Origin: Nocardia sp. NBC_01327
Lineage (GTDB): Bacteria > Actinomycetota > Actinomycetes > Mycobacteriales > Mycobacteriaceae
Reading direction: 5' to 3'
DNA: 64,000 bases
Assembly (NCBI RefSeq): GCF_035958815.1
Contig: NZ_CP108384.1
Span: forward strand, 186,001 to 250,000
Shown here: positions 1 to 7,470 of the stretch, piece by piece
How positions within the stretch are numbered: the first letter of the stretch is position 1
Layout of the letters: each line of letters begins with the position of its first letter
The notes under the pieces: generated by a model
Databases searched by the model: none
What the model was told of the DNA's origin: nothing
The model's input: the letters and a program-made list of their open reading frames with translations, nothing else
Program-made: the position numbers and the translations under genes

Positions 1-685
1 TCCGCAGGTCCCCCAGCAGTTCCCTGCGCTCGGCGTCCCATTCGGCTAGCGCTGTGCGTGCACGACGCGGCAGGTAGACCCTGCGGCCAGGCGCAAGCAC
101 GAAACTGCGGGGGCCATCGAGTACGACATGGTCCGCGTCGAGGGCCTCGGCCTCGGATTCGCGCAGCCCACCGTAGAGCAGCACCATCACGACCGCCAGA
201 TTCCGTGCCCGGCGAATGCGGAACAGCCTGGTGTGGGCTGCGCGCTCTTGAGCGGTCGCGATCAGCTGGGACTGCTCGGTGATTCCCAGAGGGCTGGTGA
301 GGACTCGGCGGATCTCGGCAGGGGCAACAGCGGTGCCGCCGAGCCCGAGGAACTGGAAATAGGCATTGACCGCCGCCAGGGTCACATTCCAGGTGCTCGG
401 AGTACGCCCGAGACTCTTCAGATGCTGCAGGTAGACCCGCACTGCCTCATCGCGCCCTTCCGGGGTGATGAGCGCATGCCGGTGGTCGGGGCCGGCATCG
501 CGCAGCCAGCTCAGGAACAGGGCCACTCGCCGGGCGTATTCCACCCGGGTCCGCGGCACCAGCGGGCGGTCGCGGCGGGCAGCGAGCCGCAGCACGAACA
601 CCGGATCAACGACGTAGGGATCGGCAGGGTCGGCATCGGCCGTCGCCGCGGCCTGGTCCGCAGGAGTGCCTTCGGCACTGTCCAT
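1..685 (-). CDS. Tyrosine recombinase/integrase (partial, runs off left edge)
   Basis: Reading the minus strand from an ATG at 685 gives an open frame of 228 codons with no stop before the window edge, so the C-terminal catalytic half is missing. Residues about 40-120 form a SAM-like (core-binding) helical domain. Near residues 168-180 is LLYGGLRESEAEAL, the typical motif around the first catalytic arginine of tyrosine recombinases. The His-x-x-Arg box and the nucleophilic Tyr would lie outside the window. The family catalyses site-specific integration and excision of mobile elements, which fits the conjugation cluster next door. An inverted repeat lies just upstream (761-802). Confidence 0.85.
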   Translation of the reverse strand, partial: MDSAEGTPADQAAATADADPADPYVVDPVFVLRLAARRDRPLVPRTRVEYARRVALFLSWLRDAGPDHRHALITPEGRDEAVRVYLQHLKSLGRTPSTWNVTLAAVNAYFQFLGLGGTAVAPAEIRRVLTSPLGITEQSQLIATAQERAAHTRLFRIRRARNLAVVMVLLYGGLRESEAEALDADHVVLDGPRSFVLAPGRRVYLPRRARTALAEWDAERRELLGDLR

Positions 686-760
686 GGTGTTCACCTGCCT
701 TTCCTGTGCGATCTCAGTCTCGAGCATCGCAGCAGGTACCGACAAGCCTGACGCAACAAC

Positions 761-802
761 CAATTTGTCACGAACCCAATCGCTTGTGGCCGTGACTAAT
801 TG
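761..802. repeat. Inverted repeat upstream of the integrase
   Basis: Two 12-base arms, CAATTTGTCACG at 761-772 and CGTGACTAATTG at 791-802, are reverse complements with one mismatch, separated by 18 bases. The repeat lies between the integrase start (685) and the divergent gene at 851. It could be an operator or a recombinase/excisionase binding site; the spacer is longer than in a usual core crossover site. Confidence 0.5.
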
Positions 803-850
803 AGTATTTTAGCGCGGTTCTAATACAACCTCGGACGGATATGGAGCCCG

Positions 851-1510
851 ATGGACGGACTCGGAGGTGGCCGCACCCGCATACTGGTCGGTGCGGGACG
901 GGGGTTTGGTGTGATCAGCGTTCTCATCGCAGCCGTGGGAATTGCGGGGACGGTTCTCGGGACGGTGCTGACCGCCGCAATCGCGGCCAGGGCCGAAGGG
1001 CGTCGGCAGGCCGTGGCGGAGCGGCAGCAAGTGCGGCAAGAGCTGACGCAGCAGGACAGCCAACTGCGGGAGTTACGTCTCGAGCATCTGCGGTGGCGGC
1101 GAGAACGCCGTCAGAGCGTGTACCTCGATCTGCTCACGGCCATAAGTGCCGCGGATCGGGCCGACCAGCAGTACTTTCGCGAACTGGACACCGCGCCGGC
1201 ACCGGTAGCGGTGGACGAGGCTCGACTGGCCGCGATTCGTAGCCTGTTCAAGGACACCGAACAGGTCTATTACCTGGTCGCCCTCGAAGGCCCGACCAGC
1301 GTTGCCGAGGTAGGGCAGAGGTTGATCCAGCAGCTCGGTGCCCTGGTTCGCGATGTCCGGGGTTTCGCCGAGGCGCACGCGCAGGCCGCGGCAGATCTCG
1401 ACGAACGCCGCGGAATCGTCGAAGCCGCCGGGAGCGCCTTCATGACGGCACAACGTGAGTTCCTCGAGGCCGCTCGCGCCGCACTCGACGAGATCGTCGG
1501 CGCGCCTTGA
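851..1510 (+). CDS. Membrane-anchored coiled-coil protein, unknown function
   Basis: A 219-residue protein. Residues about 20-46 form one hydrophobic segment. A long charged helix with coiled-coil character follows (about 48-90, rich in Arg, Glu and Gln), then a helical C-terminal domain. The likely topology is a membrane anchor with a cytoplasmic helical domain. The ATG at 851 and an in-frame GTG at 911 are both possible starts; the GTG would begin directly at the membrane segment. It is transcribed away from the integrase and convergent with the conjugation operon. I do not recognise the family; similar short anchored coiled-coil proteins are common beside actinobacterial mobile elements (inference). 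Confidence 0.7.
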   Translation: MDGLGGGRTRILVGAGRGFGVISVLIAAVGIAGTVLGTVLTAAIAARAEGRRQAVAERQQVRQELTQQDSQLRELRLEHLRWRRERRQSVYLDLLTAISAADRADQQYFRELDTAPAPVAVDEARLAAIRSLFKDTEQVYYLVALEGPTSVAEVGQRLIQQLGALVRDVRGFAEAHAQAAADLDERRGIVEAAGSAFMTAQREFLEAARAALDEIVGAP

Positions 1511-1565
1511 GAATCGAAGAACCGCAACGGTGGGGCGCGCTCGGTGTCGATTGATGCAGGGCGGG

Positions 1566-1709
1566 CTACAGCCGGTTGATCGTGTGCCTGACTCCGGCTA
1601 TGAACAGCAGCGCCTCCTCGGTCGCCTCCATCGCGTCTTCGGCGGGCACTGCGTGGCTGGACTCGGTGGTGACCCAGTGCGGTTGATGGGTGCCCAGGAA
1701 GAACTTCAC
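1566..1709 (-). CDS. Short ORF (47 aa) resembling the N-terminus of a DpdA-like family, probably truncated
   Basis: The GTG at 1709 overlaps the stop of the DUF1173 gene (GTGA), the same coupling used throughout the operon. The product starts MKFFLGTHQPHW, which I recall as the opening of larger actinobacterial proteins related to deazapurine DNA-modification protein DpdA (KFFLGTH-x-P-x-W). Only 47 residues follow before the stop, and the sequence after residue 12 no longer looks like that family. It is either a truncated remnant or a genuine small protein. Family assignment is from memory and uncertain. Confidence 0.45.
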   Translation of the reverse strand: MKFFLGTHQPHWVTTESSHAVPAEDAMEATEEALLFIAGVRHTINRL

Positions 1710-2920
1710 CTCGGTAAGGCCAGGTCCGGCAACGGCTCCGGTGGCCGCCATCCGATGAGGTGGGTACCGCAGCGCTGATATTCGCCGATCTTGATTTCCT
1801 TGCGCCGCAAGTACTCTTCGCTGTCCAGGCCCCAGACTTCGACCACCGTGGGCTCGGTGGTGTCGGTGAGGACGAAGTCCGGCAGCGTCAGCGCGGTGTG
1901 GTCGTAGCGGACCGGTTTGAGGAACGTGCGTCCGGCCTGCTGCAGCGCGGCCGCCATGACGAGTTCGTGGCTGGAATCGGCGGGGATATAGGTGCTGCCG
2001 GTGGTGAGCATGATCGCGGCATCCGCTACGACCGCATGCCCTTTCGGGGTGCGCTCGAGCAGGAACAAGCCGATACGGCGGCCACTGTGTTCGGTCGCGG
2101 CGCGGGCGAACGCGGCAGGGTAGGAGCGCAGGATGCGCTGATGTAATTGCTCGGAGAGGAACAGTTTCTTGGCCAGATGCCTGATCTTGTAGGACATTCC
2201 GTACTTCGTCGGGTGGGCTTCGACCAGTTCCCCGAGTAGCAGTCCGCGCCGGATCTGGTCCCGGGGGCTGCGTAGCCGGTCGAGCCACGCCTCGAACGCG
2301 GCGATGTTGGCGGGACCGATATCGGGGCGGTAGGGCGGGACTGGGTAGAGCACCTCGGTCAGGGCGCGGCGGCTGAGGGTGCAGTCCTGGGCGCAGTGGG
2401 AGATGTCGTGGACCACGCTGGCCCAGTTCCGGTGGATTCCGGGGCGCCAGGTGTTGAGTTGGGCGTTCTCCCACAGGAAATGCAGGACGCCGAGCAGCCC
2501 GACGGTGCGGCGGCCGCTGCCGGCGGCGGCCGCGCGCAGATCCTCGGCTGCGCCCTCGGCGGCCGCGGTGGCGGTGGTACTCAGTAGCGGGGTGCAGAAG
2601 CGGATGGTGGTGCCCTCGACACCTTCGACGATGGCATTGTCGGCGTACGCGGAGCGGCCGCTGAGGGTGGGGTCGGGTTGGTGGAACGGGCACGCGTCCT
2701 GGTGTTCGGCGCCGTCGCCGGGCCAGCGGGCCAGGAAGTGGCGGGTATTGAGACACCGGATCACCAGGCGGCGGGGCTCGTCCGTGCGGCACAGGCAACG
2801 ACCGTGTCCGTCAACGGCTTTGGCTTCGGTGAACAGGCGCGTGTACCGGTGCGGGTGCGCCCGCAGTTCCTCGAGCCGCACCCGCTGTCCGGCCAGCTCC
2901 ACGACATCCCCGCGCCCCAT
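1706..2920 (-). CDS. DUF1173-like conjugation-associated protein
   Basis: A 404-residue soluble protein. The N-terminus carries a candidate zinc-binding set: C42, C44, C56, C77 and H80 within CLC, RCLN and CPFH. The ATG at 2920 has a strong Shine-Dalgarno (GGAGGAAT) that overlaps the end of the upstream DUF4913 gene. It closes the conjugation operon apart from the short ORF after it. DUF1173 proteins occur on plasmids and integrative elements and have no known activity; the assignment rests on overall resemblance and context. The other minus-strand frame across this interval is open but Arg/Pro-rich and is not the gene. Confidence 0.7.
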   Translation of the reverse strand: MGRGDVVELAGQRVRLEELRAHPHRYTRLFTEAKAVDGHGRCLCRTDEPRRLVIRCLNTRHFLARWPGDGAEHQDACPFHQPDPTLSGRSAYADNAIVEGVEGTTIRFCTPLLSTTATAAAEGAAEDLRAAAAGSGRRTVGLLGVLHFLWENAQLNTWRPGIHRNWASVVHDISHCAQDCTLSRRALTEVLYPVPPYRPDIGPANIAAFEAWLDRLRSPRDQIRRGLLLGELVEAHPTKYGMSYKIRHLAKKLFLSEQLHQRILRSYPAAFARAATEHSGRRIGLFLLERTPKGHAVVADAAIMLTTGSTYIPADSSHELVMAAALQQAGRTFLKPVRYDHTALTLPDFVLTDTTEPTVVEVWGLDSEEYLRRKEIKIGEYQRCGTHLIGWRPPEPLPDLALPR

Positions 2921-2925
2921 CGGAT

Positions 2926-3408
2926 CTATTCCTCCGTCGTCGGGGCGGATCTAGGGGGTGCGGAAATGACCGTGATCAGCGTCGTTGTATTGGTTGTGAA
3001 GAACCCGGGCGGGACCGGTTCGACCGGCAGGCACGGTATGTCGCGATGTTTTGTCGGGCTGCAGGCGTGCATGGGCCCGTATTCGCCGTCGGTGAGTGCG
3101 CGCATGGTGGCGTCGTAGTCGTAGACGTACCAGCCGTGCAGGGCGTGATCGTCGCCGGAGCGCACGGCTTTCTCCCAGGCGTGCCACAGCTCGTTGAGCC
3201 GGACCACGATCGGTGGGTGTTCGAACCATTTCGCGCACCAGGTGCGGCCGCGGCCGCCGTCGGAGAGTTTCAATGCTGTTGCCGGAGCGAGCCATTCGGT
3301 GACCCAGACCCCGACGTCCGGATACTTGTAGTCCTCGCTTTCCTCCTGGGGCGGGGGTGGGCCGTCGCCGCCGGTGAATGCGTCGTCCATGCCGAGGTCG
3401 AGGGTCAT
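2926..3408 (-). CDS. DUF4913 family protein
   Basis: A 160-residue acidic, soluble protein. The core is typical of DUF4913: a VWVTEWLAP segment, then TWCAKWFEHP, LNELWHAWE and a C-terminal HACSPTKH. The family is small and found in actinobacterial plasmids and integrative elements beside TraG-type coupling proteins; no activity is known. The chosen ATG (3408) has an AAGGAG ribosome site six bases upstream and overlaps the stop of the coupling-protein gene by four bases, so the two are translationally coupled. A longer upstream extension of the frame is not needed. Confidence 0.85.
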   Translation of the reverse strand: MTLDLGMDDAFTGGDGPPPPQEESEDYKYPDVGVWVTEWLAPATALKLSDGGRGRTWCAKWFEHPPIVVRLNELWHAWEKAVRSGDDHALHGWYVYDYDATMRALTDGEYGPMHACSPTKHRDIPCLPVEPVPPGFFTTNTTTLITVISAPPRSAPTTEE

Positions 3409-5162
3409 AGCAGCTCCTTCGTCGTCGCGGGCGGGCTGTAGTGGCGCAGGGAATCGCTGATCGCGTCGGCATATCGGCCGTCCCACCACAGCGATTTGCG
3501 CACCAGCACAGGCGCATTGCCGGTCGTGGACACCACAGCCAGGTCTTTGGGGAGTTCCGAGAGCAGCGACACCGGCAAGGTCGATTCACGCGACCAGGAC
3601 TGACTGCGCGAGGCACCGCCGCGCCCGACGCTGTCGGCCCAGCGGGCCACATCGTGATCGCCGATCTTCTCCGACCAGCCCTGCAGATATTTCAGGTCGT
3701 CCACCCCGCCGGCGTAGACGTGGCAGTTCGACGCCGAGATCAACTGGTCGAGCTGGTTGGGGCTCCACACGTCACTGGCTTGGGCCGGTGATTGCAGGAA
3801 GGTGAGCAGGACGATGCCCTGGGAGCCCAAATGGCTGTAGAGAGCGGGCAATTGGGTCAGTTTGCATACGTTCGCGGCCTCATCGAGGACACCGACCATC
3901 GGGGTGGGCAGGCGCCCGCCGGGTGAGCGGGCCGCGATCTTGAGAGCGTGATCGAGGATGGACCCGACCAGGGCGGTGACGAGGGCGGTCGCCGAGTCCG
4001 GGCCTTCCAGGCTCAGCAGGTACAGGCTGTCGCGGGAGGTCACGAACGCGCCCGGATCGAACTGGGGCAGGTTATGGGTGGGATTCCAGATCCCCAATGG
4101 GCTCAAGTCGCCCTCGAAGAAGGTGCGCTGCGGGGGCAGCACCGTGGCCGCGTACTGCTCGTCGTTCAGCACCGCCAACAACCGCCTGGCCATGTCGAAC
4201 AGGCCGTCGCGCTGGCGGGAATTCAGCGATTGCACGGTGCGTAGTTTCTCGGCGGCGATGGCGCGGCCGGCGCCATCGAGCATCTGGGCCGGGAGCAGGG
4301 AATCTTCGGCGGCGAGCCAGCTGTAGGCGTGCATGATGTCCCCACCGGCCACTGCGGCGGCCAGCAGGTGCAGGGCGGCCAATTCCAAAGCACCGCCTTC
4401 GAAGTAGTTGCCGTTGCGCGCATCCGGGACGTTGGTGTCGGCCTCGAAATAGGACATCAGCCTGCGGGCGGCGGGGAGGCGGTCGATCCCGGCCAGGATG
4501 TTCCACCACCAGTCCTGTTGTGGTTCGCCGGTGCGGCCCTGCAGGTCCGACACCCATGCCGTGCCGACGCGTTCGCGTACCCCGCGGGTGTGATCGTGCA
4601 AATCGCGTTTGTTGCTGGTGGTCACCAAAGGTCCGGGGGCCGCGCATGCGGCGCTGATGGCCATACCAGCGGTTTTGTAGGTGCGCGGGCCGCCGAAGAT
4701 GATCAGCTCGTCTTCCCAGGAGGCGTAGAGCGGGATATCGCCGATCACGGTGCGCCCGAGCTCGATTCCGGTATCGGAGGCGCGCACCACCTGAAGATCA
4801 GGGCGCAGCCGACGCGCCTTCTCGGTCGCGCTGTGCCCGCTGACCTCCGACAGGCGGCGCGGCGGGGTCATGACCTGGGCTCGGCGGGTGACTTCATGCC
4901 GGCGGACCCGGCCCAGCACCGTGCGGGCGGCGAGGGCCAGGAGCGCTGTTTCGGCGAGGGCGACGAACACCACGGCCACGCCCGGCCAACTGCTGGGCCG
5001 GGTGAACGCCTCCCACGTCGGGTCACCGAATCCGGTGAGCCCCAGGGCCATCCGCCAACTGCCGTAACCCACGCCGAGGAGGGCTGCGGCAGCGGCGAAG
5101 GCGATGATGACCGCCACGTCGCCCGTGACCCGCCCACTTGCGGCGGCGCGGCGGGTGGTCAC
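3405..5162 (-). CDS. VirD4/TraG-type IV coupling protein
   Basis: A 585-residue membrane ATPase that should deliver the relaxosome-DNA complex to the conjugation channel. Two N-terminal transmembrane helices (about 15-36 and 60-83) precede the cytoplasmic motor. The P-loop GGPRTYKT (about 157-164) has Tyr where the second Gly usually stands. Walker B is GVLDEAANV, close to the LDEFAN box of VirD4 proteins, followed by the family's LLTFLQSPAQ segment. It starts at a GTG overlapping the preceding stop (GTGA) and ends in an ATGA overlap with the DUF4913 gene, so it is in the middle of a coupled operon. Confidence 0.92.
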   Translation of the reverse strand: MTTRRAAASGRVTGDVAVIIAFAAAAALLGVGYGSWRMALGLTGFGDPTWEAFTRPSSWPGVAVVFVALAETALLALAARTVLGRVRRHEVTRRAQVMTPPRRLSEVSGHSATEKARRLRPDLQVVRASDTGIELGRTVIGDIPLYASWEDELIIFGGPRTYKTAGMAISAACAAPGPLVTTSNKRDLHDHTRGVRERVGTAWVSDLQGRTGEPQQDWWWNILAGIDRLPAARRLMSYFEADTNVPDARNGNYFEGGALELAALHLLAAAVAGGDIMHAYSWLAAEDSLLPAQMLDGAGRAIAAEKLRTVQSLNSRQRDGLFDMARRLLAVLNDEQYAATVLPPQRTFFEGDLSPLGIWNPTHNLPQFDPGAFVTSRDSLYLLSLEGPDSATALVTALVGSILDHALKIAARSPGGRLPTPMVGVLDEAANVCKLTQLPALYSHLGSQGIVLLTFLQSPAQASDVWSPNQLDQLISASNCHVYAGGVDDLKYLQGWSEKIGDHDVARWADSVGRGGASRSQSWSRESTLPVSLLSELPKDLAVVSTTGNAPVLVRKSLWWDGRYADAISDSLRHYSPPATTKELL

Positions 5163-6808
5163 GGCGCGACGCCCGCCGACGGGGCCTCCGTCGCCGCAGC
5201 CGCCTGCTGGGTGGCTTGCTGCTGCTGGGCCGTGGGTTCGGCCGCGGGTTGTTGTGCCGCGCTGGCCTTCGCGTCCGGAGTGGGCTGGGTGTCATTGATC
5301 AGGTTCGCCGCGGTCTTCTTCGCCGAGCCACCGGCCGCATTGCCGGTCCCGGCAGCCTTGCCCGCCGCAGGTCTCTTCGTTGCCGTGGCCTTTTTCGCTG
5401 GAGCAGCCTTTTTCGCTGCGGCCGGATCGGTGCCTGCTGCGGGTGCCTTCGGCGCTGCAGCCTCCTTCGCCGGCGCGGCGGTCGCTGCGGTCGGTGTGGC
5501 AGCCTGCTGGGGTGTCGGGTTCTGCTGTTCGATGACCGCGCGGGCGGCGTTGAGCTCTTTGAGGGTGTATTCGGTGACCAGCTGTGCGACGCGCTCAGGA
5601 TCGAGAGTCGGCTGGGCGGCAACGTGCGCGCCCTGCTCGATCTCAGCGGCTTTGACGCGCACCCGATCCGGGTCCACACCGGCCGCGCGCATCCGCTGAT
5701 CGGCCTCGCTCGCCGCAGCTCTCCAGCCTTGTTCCACCTTGACGGCGTATTCATGGGTCGCCGTCTTGGCAGCCCAGTCTGCCACCATGGCCTCGACCGG
5801 ATGCGGCTGTGCGGGAGCCGGATTCTGCTGCTGCGCTTGGACCGGCTGCTGTTGTGCTTGGACTGTGCGGGGACGCTCGCGGGTGGCGTTATGGATGGCG
5901 GAGCGGATCCGACCGAACAACCCCCGCCGGGGCTGAGGCGGGGTTTGCTCCTGCTGCTGTGCTTGGACTGCCGGGGGACGCTCGCGGGTGGCGTTGTGGA
6001 TGGCGGAGCGGATCCGACCAAACAATCCTCGCCGGGGCTGAGGCGGGGTTTGCTCCTGCTGCTGTGCCGGTGGGCGCTCTGCGGCTTCGCGTTCGCGTTC
6101 GACCGCCCATTGCTTGACCGCTTGGCGGGCGGAGATCAGCGCGAGCGCGGAGGCCTGCACCAGCTGGGCGGACTCGACAACGATCTGTTCTTCTTCGTGT
6201 ACTGGCATGACATGCCCTTTCTCTATCGGGGTCAAAGGAGTGGCTGTGGTGCTCGAATCGGGTTGTTGCACCTGCGCTTTCACTGCTGGGGTTGCCGCCG
6301 CCGTTGTGTCCGGTGGCAGAGACTGCGCGGATGCGGTCTCTACCGGCGGCGGGTGGGGCTGGTTCGGGGTAGTCGCGGCGACGATCAGGGACGCCGCTGT
6401 CTCGGGCGGGCTGTGGGCTTGGGTCTGGATCTGCGCGGTGGGTACCGCCGCGCCTTGCGGTGGTGTGGGGCTGTCCCATCCCGGCCCGGGATCGCCTTCG
6501 ACGGTCAGTGATGCGCGGGAGTACCCGCGCCGTTCGGCGGCCTGTATCTGCCGCTCCCGGTTGCCTTCTCGCAAGGCCGCCAGTTGTGCGGGAGTGGCTG
6601 ACCGCTTGGGTACCGAGGCCGCGATATCGAACAGGTAGGCCACGATCTCGCGGCCGTGCCGCCGGAATTTCAACAACCCTGCGACCTCTTGGCTGCCAGG
6701 TGAGCGCCCCTGTGCCCGCAATTGGCGGCGAGTTTTCAACCCGGGTGGCGCACCGAGGCGGGCGTAGGTCGGCAGCGCCGAATCATCGCGGCGATCGGTG
6801 ACCACCAC
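5159..6808 (-). CDS. RRQRL-motif protein with long low-complexity tail
   Basis: About 549 residues from a GTG near 6808 (several consecutive GTG codons make the exact start uncertain; a GAAGG site lies just upstream). Residues about 15-85 resemble the RRQRL-motif family (LPTYARLG, TRRQLRAQG, VAYLFDIA) often encoded next to actinobacterial coupling proteins, although the expected zinc-ligand cysteines are not seen. The rest is Ala/Pro/Gln/Thr-rich and disordered. It contains a duplicated 35-residue unit centred on RRGLFGRIRSAIHNATRERP, and ends in Lys/Ala-rich, histone H1-like sequence. It overlaps the coupling protein start by four bases. A DNA- or membrane-associating accessory role in transfer is plausible but inferred. 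Confidence 0.8.
   Translation of the reverse strand: MVVTDRRDDSALPTYARLGAPPGLKTRRQLRAQGRSPGSQEVAGLLKFRRHGREIVAYLFDIAASVPKRSATPAQLAALREGNRERQIQAAERRGYSRASLTVEGDPGPGWDSPTPPQGAAVPTAQIQTQAHSPPETAASLIVAATTPNQPHPPPVETASAQSLPPDTTAAATPAVKAQVQQPDSSTTATPLTPIEKGHVMPVHEEEQIVVESAQLVQASALALISARQAVKQWAVEREREAAERPPAQQQEQTPPQPRRGLFGRIRSAIHNATRERPPAVQAQQQEQTPPQPRRGLFGRIRSAIHNATRERPRTVQAQQQPVQAQQQNPAPAQPHPVEAMVADWAAKTATHEYAVKVEQGWRAAASEADQRMRAAGVDPDRVRVKAAEIEQGAHVAAQPTLDPERVAQLVTEYTLKELNAARAVIEQQNPTPQQAATPTAATAAPAKEAAAPKAPAAGTDPAAAKKAAPAKKATATKRPAAGKAAGTGNAAGGSAKKTAANLINDTQPTPDAKASAAQQPAAEPTAQQQQATQQAAAATEAPSAGVAP
5871..6080. repeat. Tandem 105-bp repeat inside the RRQRL-motif gene
   Basis: Two adjacent copies with a 105-base period (copy 1 from 5871, copy 2 from 5976) differ at only a few positions and encode two in-frame 35-residue units with the basic segment GLFGRIRSAIHNATRERP. 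The near-identity indicates a recent duplication or ongoing homogenisation. Confidence 0.85.
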
Positions 6809-6884
6809 GACGCCTTCGATAGTCCTGCCAGCGGCGCCACGCGCGCCGCACAGGAACCGGGTAGCGGATAGGTCGAACAGCCAT
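6783..6884 (-). CDS. Small arginine-rich ORF (33 aa), possible leader or small protein
   Basis: An ATG at 6884 is preceded by GAAGGAG six bases upstream, the best ribosome site in this gap, yet its frame encodes only 33 residues (MAVRPIRYPVPVRR, then an Arg-rich tail, 12 Arg in all) and stops at 6783. It overlaps the presumed start of the RRQRL-motif gene in another frame. It may be a small basic protein, or an upstream ORF that sets translation of the next gene. A sequencing frameshift joining it to the next gene is less likely, because the next frame is open across the same interval. Confidence 0.4.
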   Translation of the reverse strand: MAVRPIRYPVPVRRAWRRWQDYRRRRGGHRSPR

Positions 6885-6907
6885 CGGGTTCTCCTTCACA
6901 GGTTTGG

Positions 6908-7459
6908 TTAGTGCGAATCGGTGACGGTGAAGCCCTCCAGGCGCCACCCGTCCGGGCTGTCGGTGGTGCGGGCATCGATGTCCATCACCCGCCAGCGGTT
7001 ACTGGACCCGTCGCGATGCAGAACCATTTGTGTGAGAGCGACTTTGACCACGCAGCGCCCGATATCCGGGGCACTGATCGCGGTGGTCGTCGCGGTCGCG
7101 GTGACCACATCGGCGCCCTGACGCCACTGCGCCCACTCGGTCAGGGGCTTGATCCCGGTCGCCGGGGGCATCTCAGCGGAGGCGGCCAGTTGCCCGCTGA
7201 GCCAGGGTTTCGCGCGGGCGAGCCCGGCTCCGGCGGACCCATCACGACTGGGCTGCCAGGAGAACATGGTCATGAGGGCTTGCTGCGCCGCGACCGCGGG
7301 CCCAGCACCATGCGGGGTCGGATCGGTGAGGTTGTAGTCACCGTCCCCACCCGGCGTACTTGCGTGCTGGGCGGGGTGGTGGCGTGTGGTCGTGATCAGC
7401 GCCCCGCCCAGCAGCACGAGCACTGCCAGGGCGAAGACCAGGACAAGGGTGCGTTTCAT
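6908..7459 (-). CDS. Membrane-anchored extracytoplasmic protein of the transfer operon
   Basis: A 183-residue protein. Residues 4-24 form an N-terminal transmembrane or signal-anchor helix (LVLVFALAVLVLLGGALI) followed by a low-complexity linker and a compact domain (about 55-183) with alternating beta strands ending in WRVMDIDART and WRLEGFTV. The pattern resembles NTF2-like/VirB8-type accessory proteins of type IV secretion, but no diagnostic motif is visible, so that is inference. An AAGGAG-like site precedes the ATG. It lies 11 bases after the peptidase gene in the same operon. Confidence 0.75.
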   Translation of the reverse strand: MKRTLVLVFALAVLVLLGGALITTTRHHPAQHASTPGGDGDYNLTDPTPHGAGPAVAAQQALMTMFSWQPSRDGSAGAGLARAKPWLSGQLAASAEMPPATGIKPLTEWAQWRQGADVVTATATTTAISAPDIGRCVVKVALTQMVLHRDGSSNRWRVMDIDARTTDSPDGWRLEGFTVTDSH

Positions 7460-7470
7460 GGCAGGCTCCT

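Noticed and set aside
1566..2798. 410-codon minus-strand frame overlapping the DUF1173 gene
   Set aside because: Most of it is Arg/Pro-rich out-of-frame translation; only its last 47 codons, after a GTG coupled to the DUF1173 stop, look coding and are kept as a small ORF.
4329..5699. Long open frame on the plus strand opposite the coupling-protein and RRQRL-motif genes
   Set aside because: It mirrors the minus-strand genes, is Ala/Gly/Arg-biased and has no recognisable domain; the minus-strand frames carry P-loop, Walker B and the RRQRL motif.
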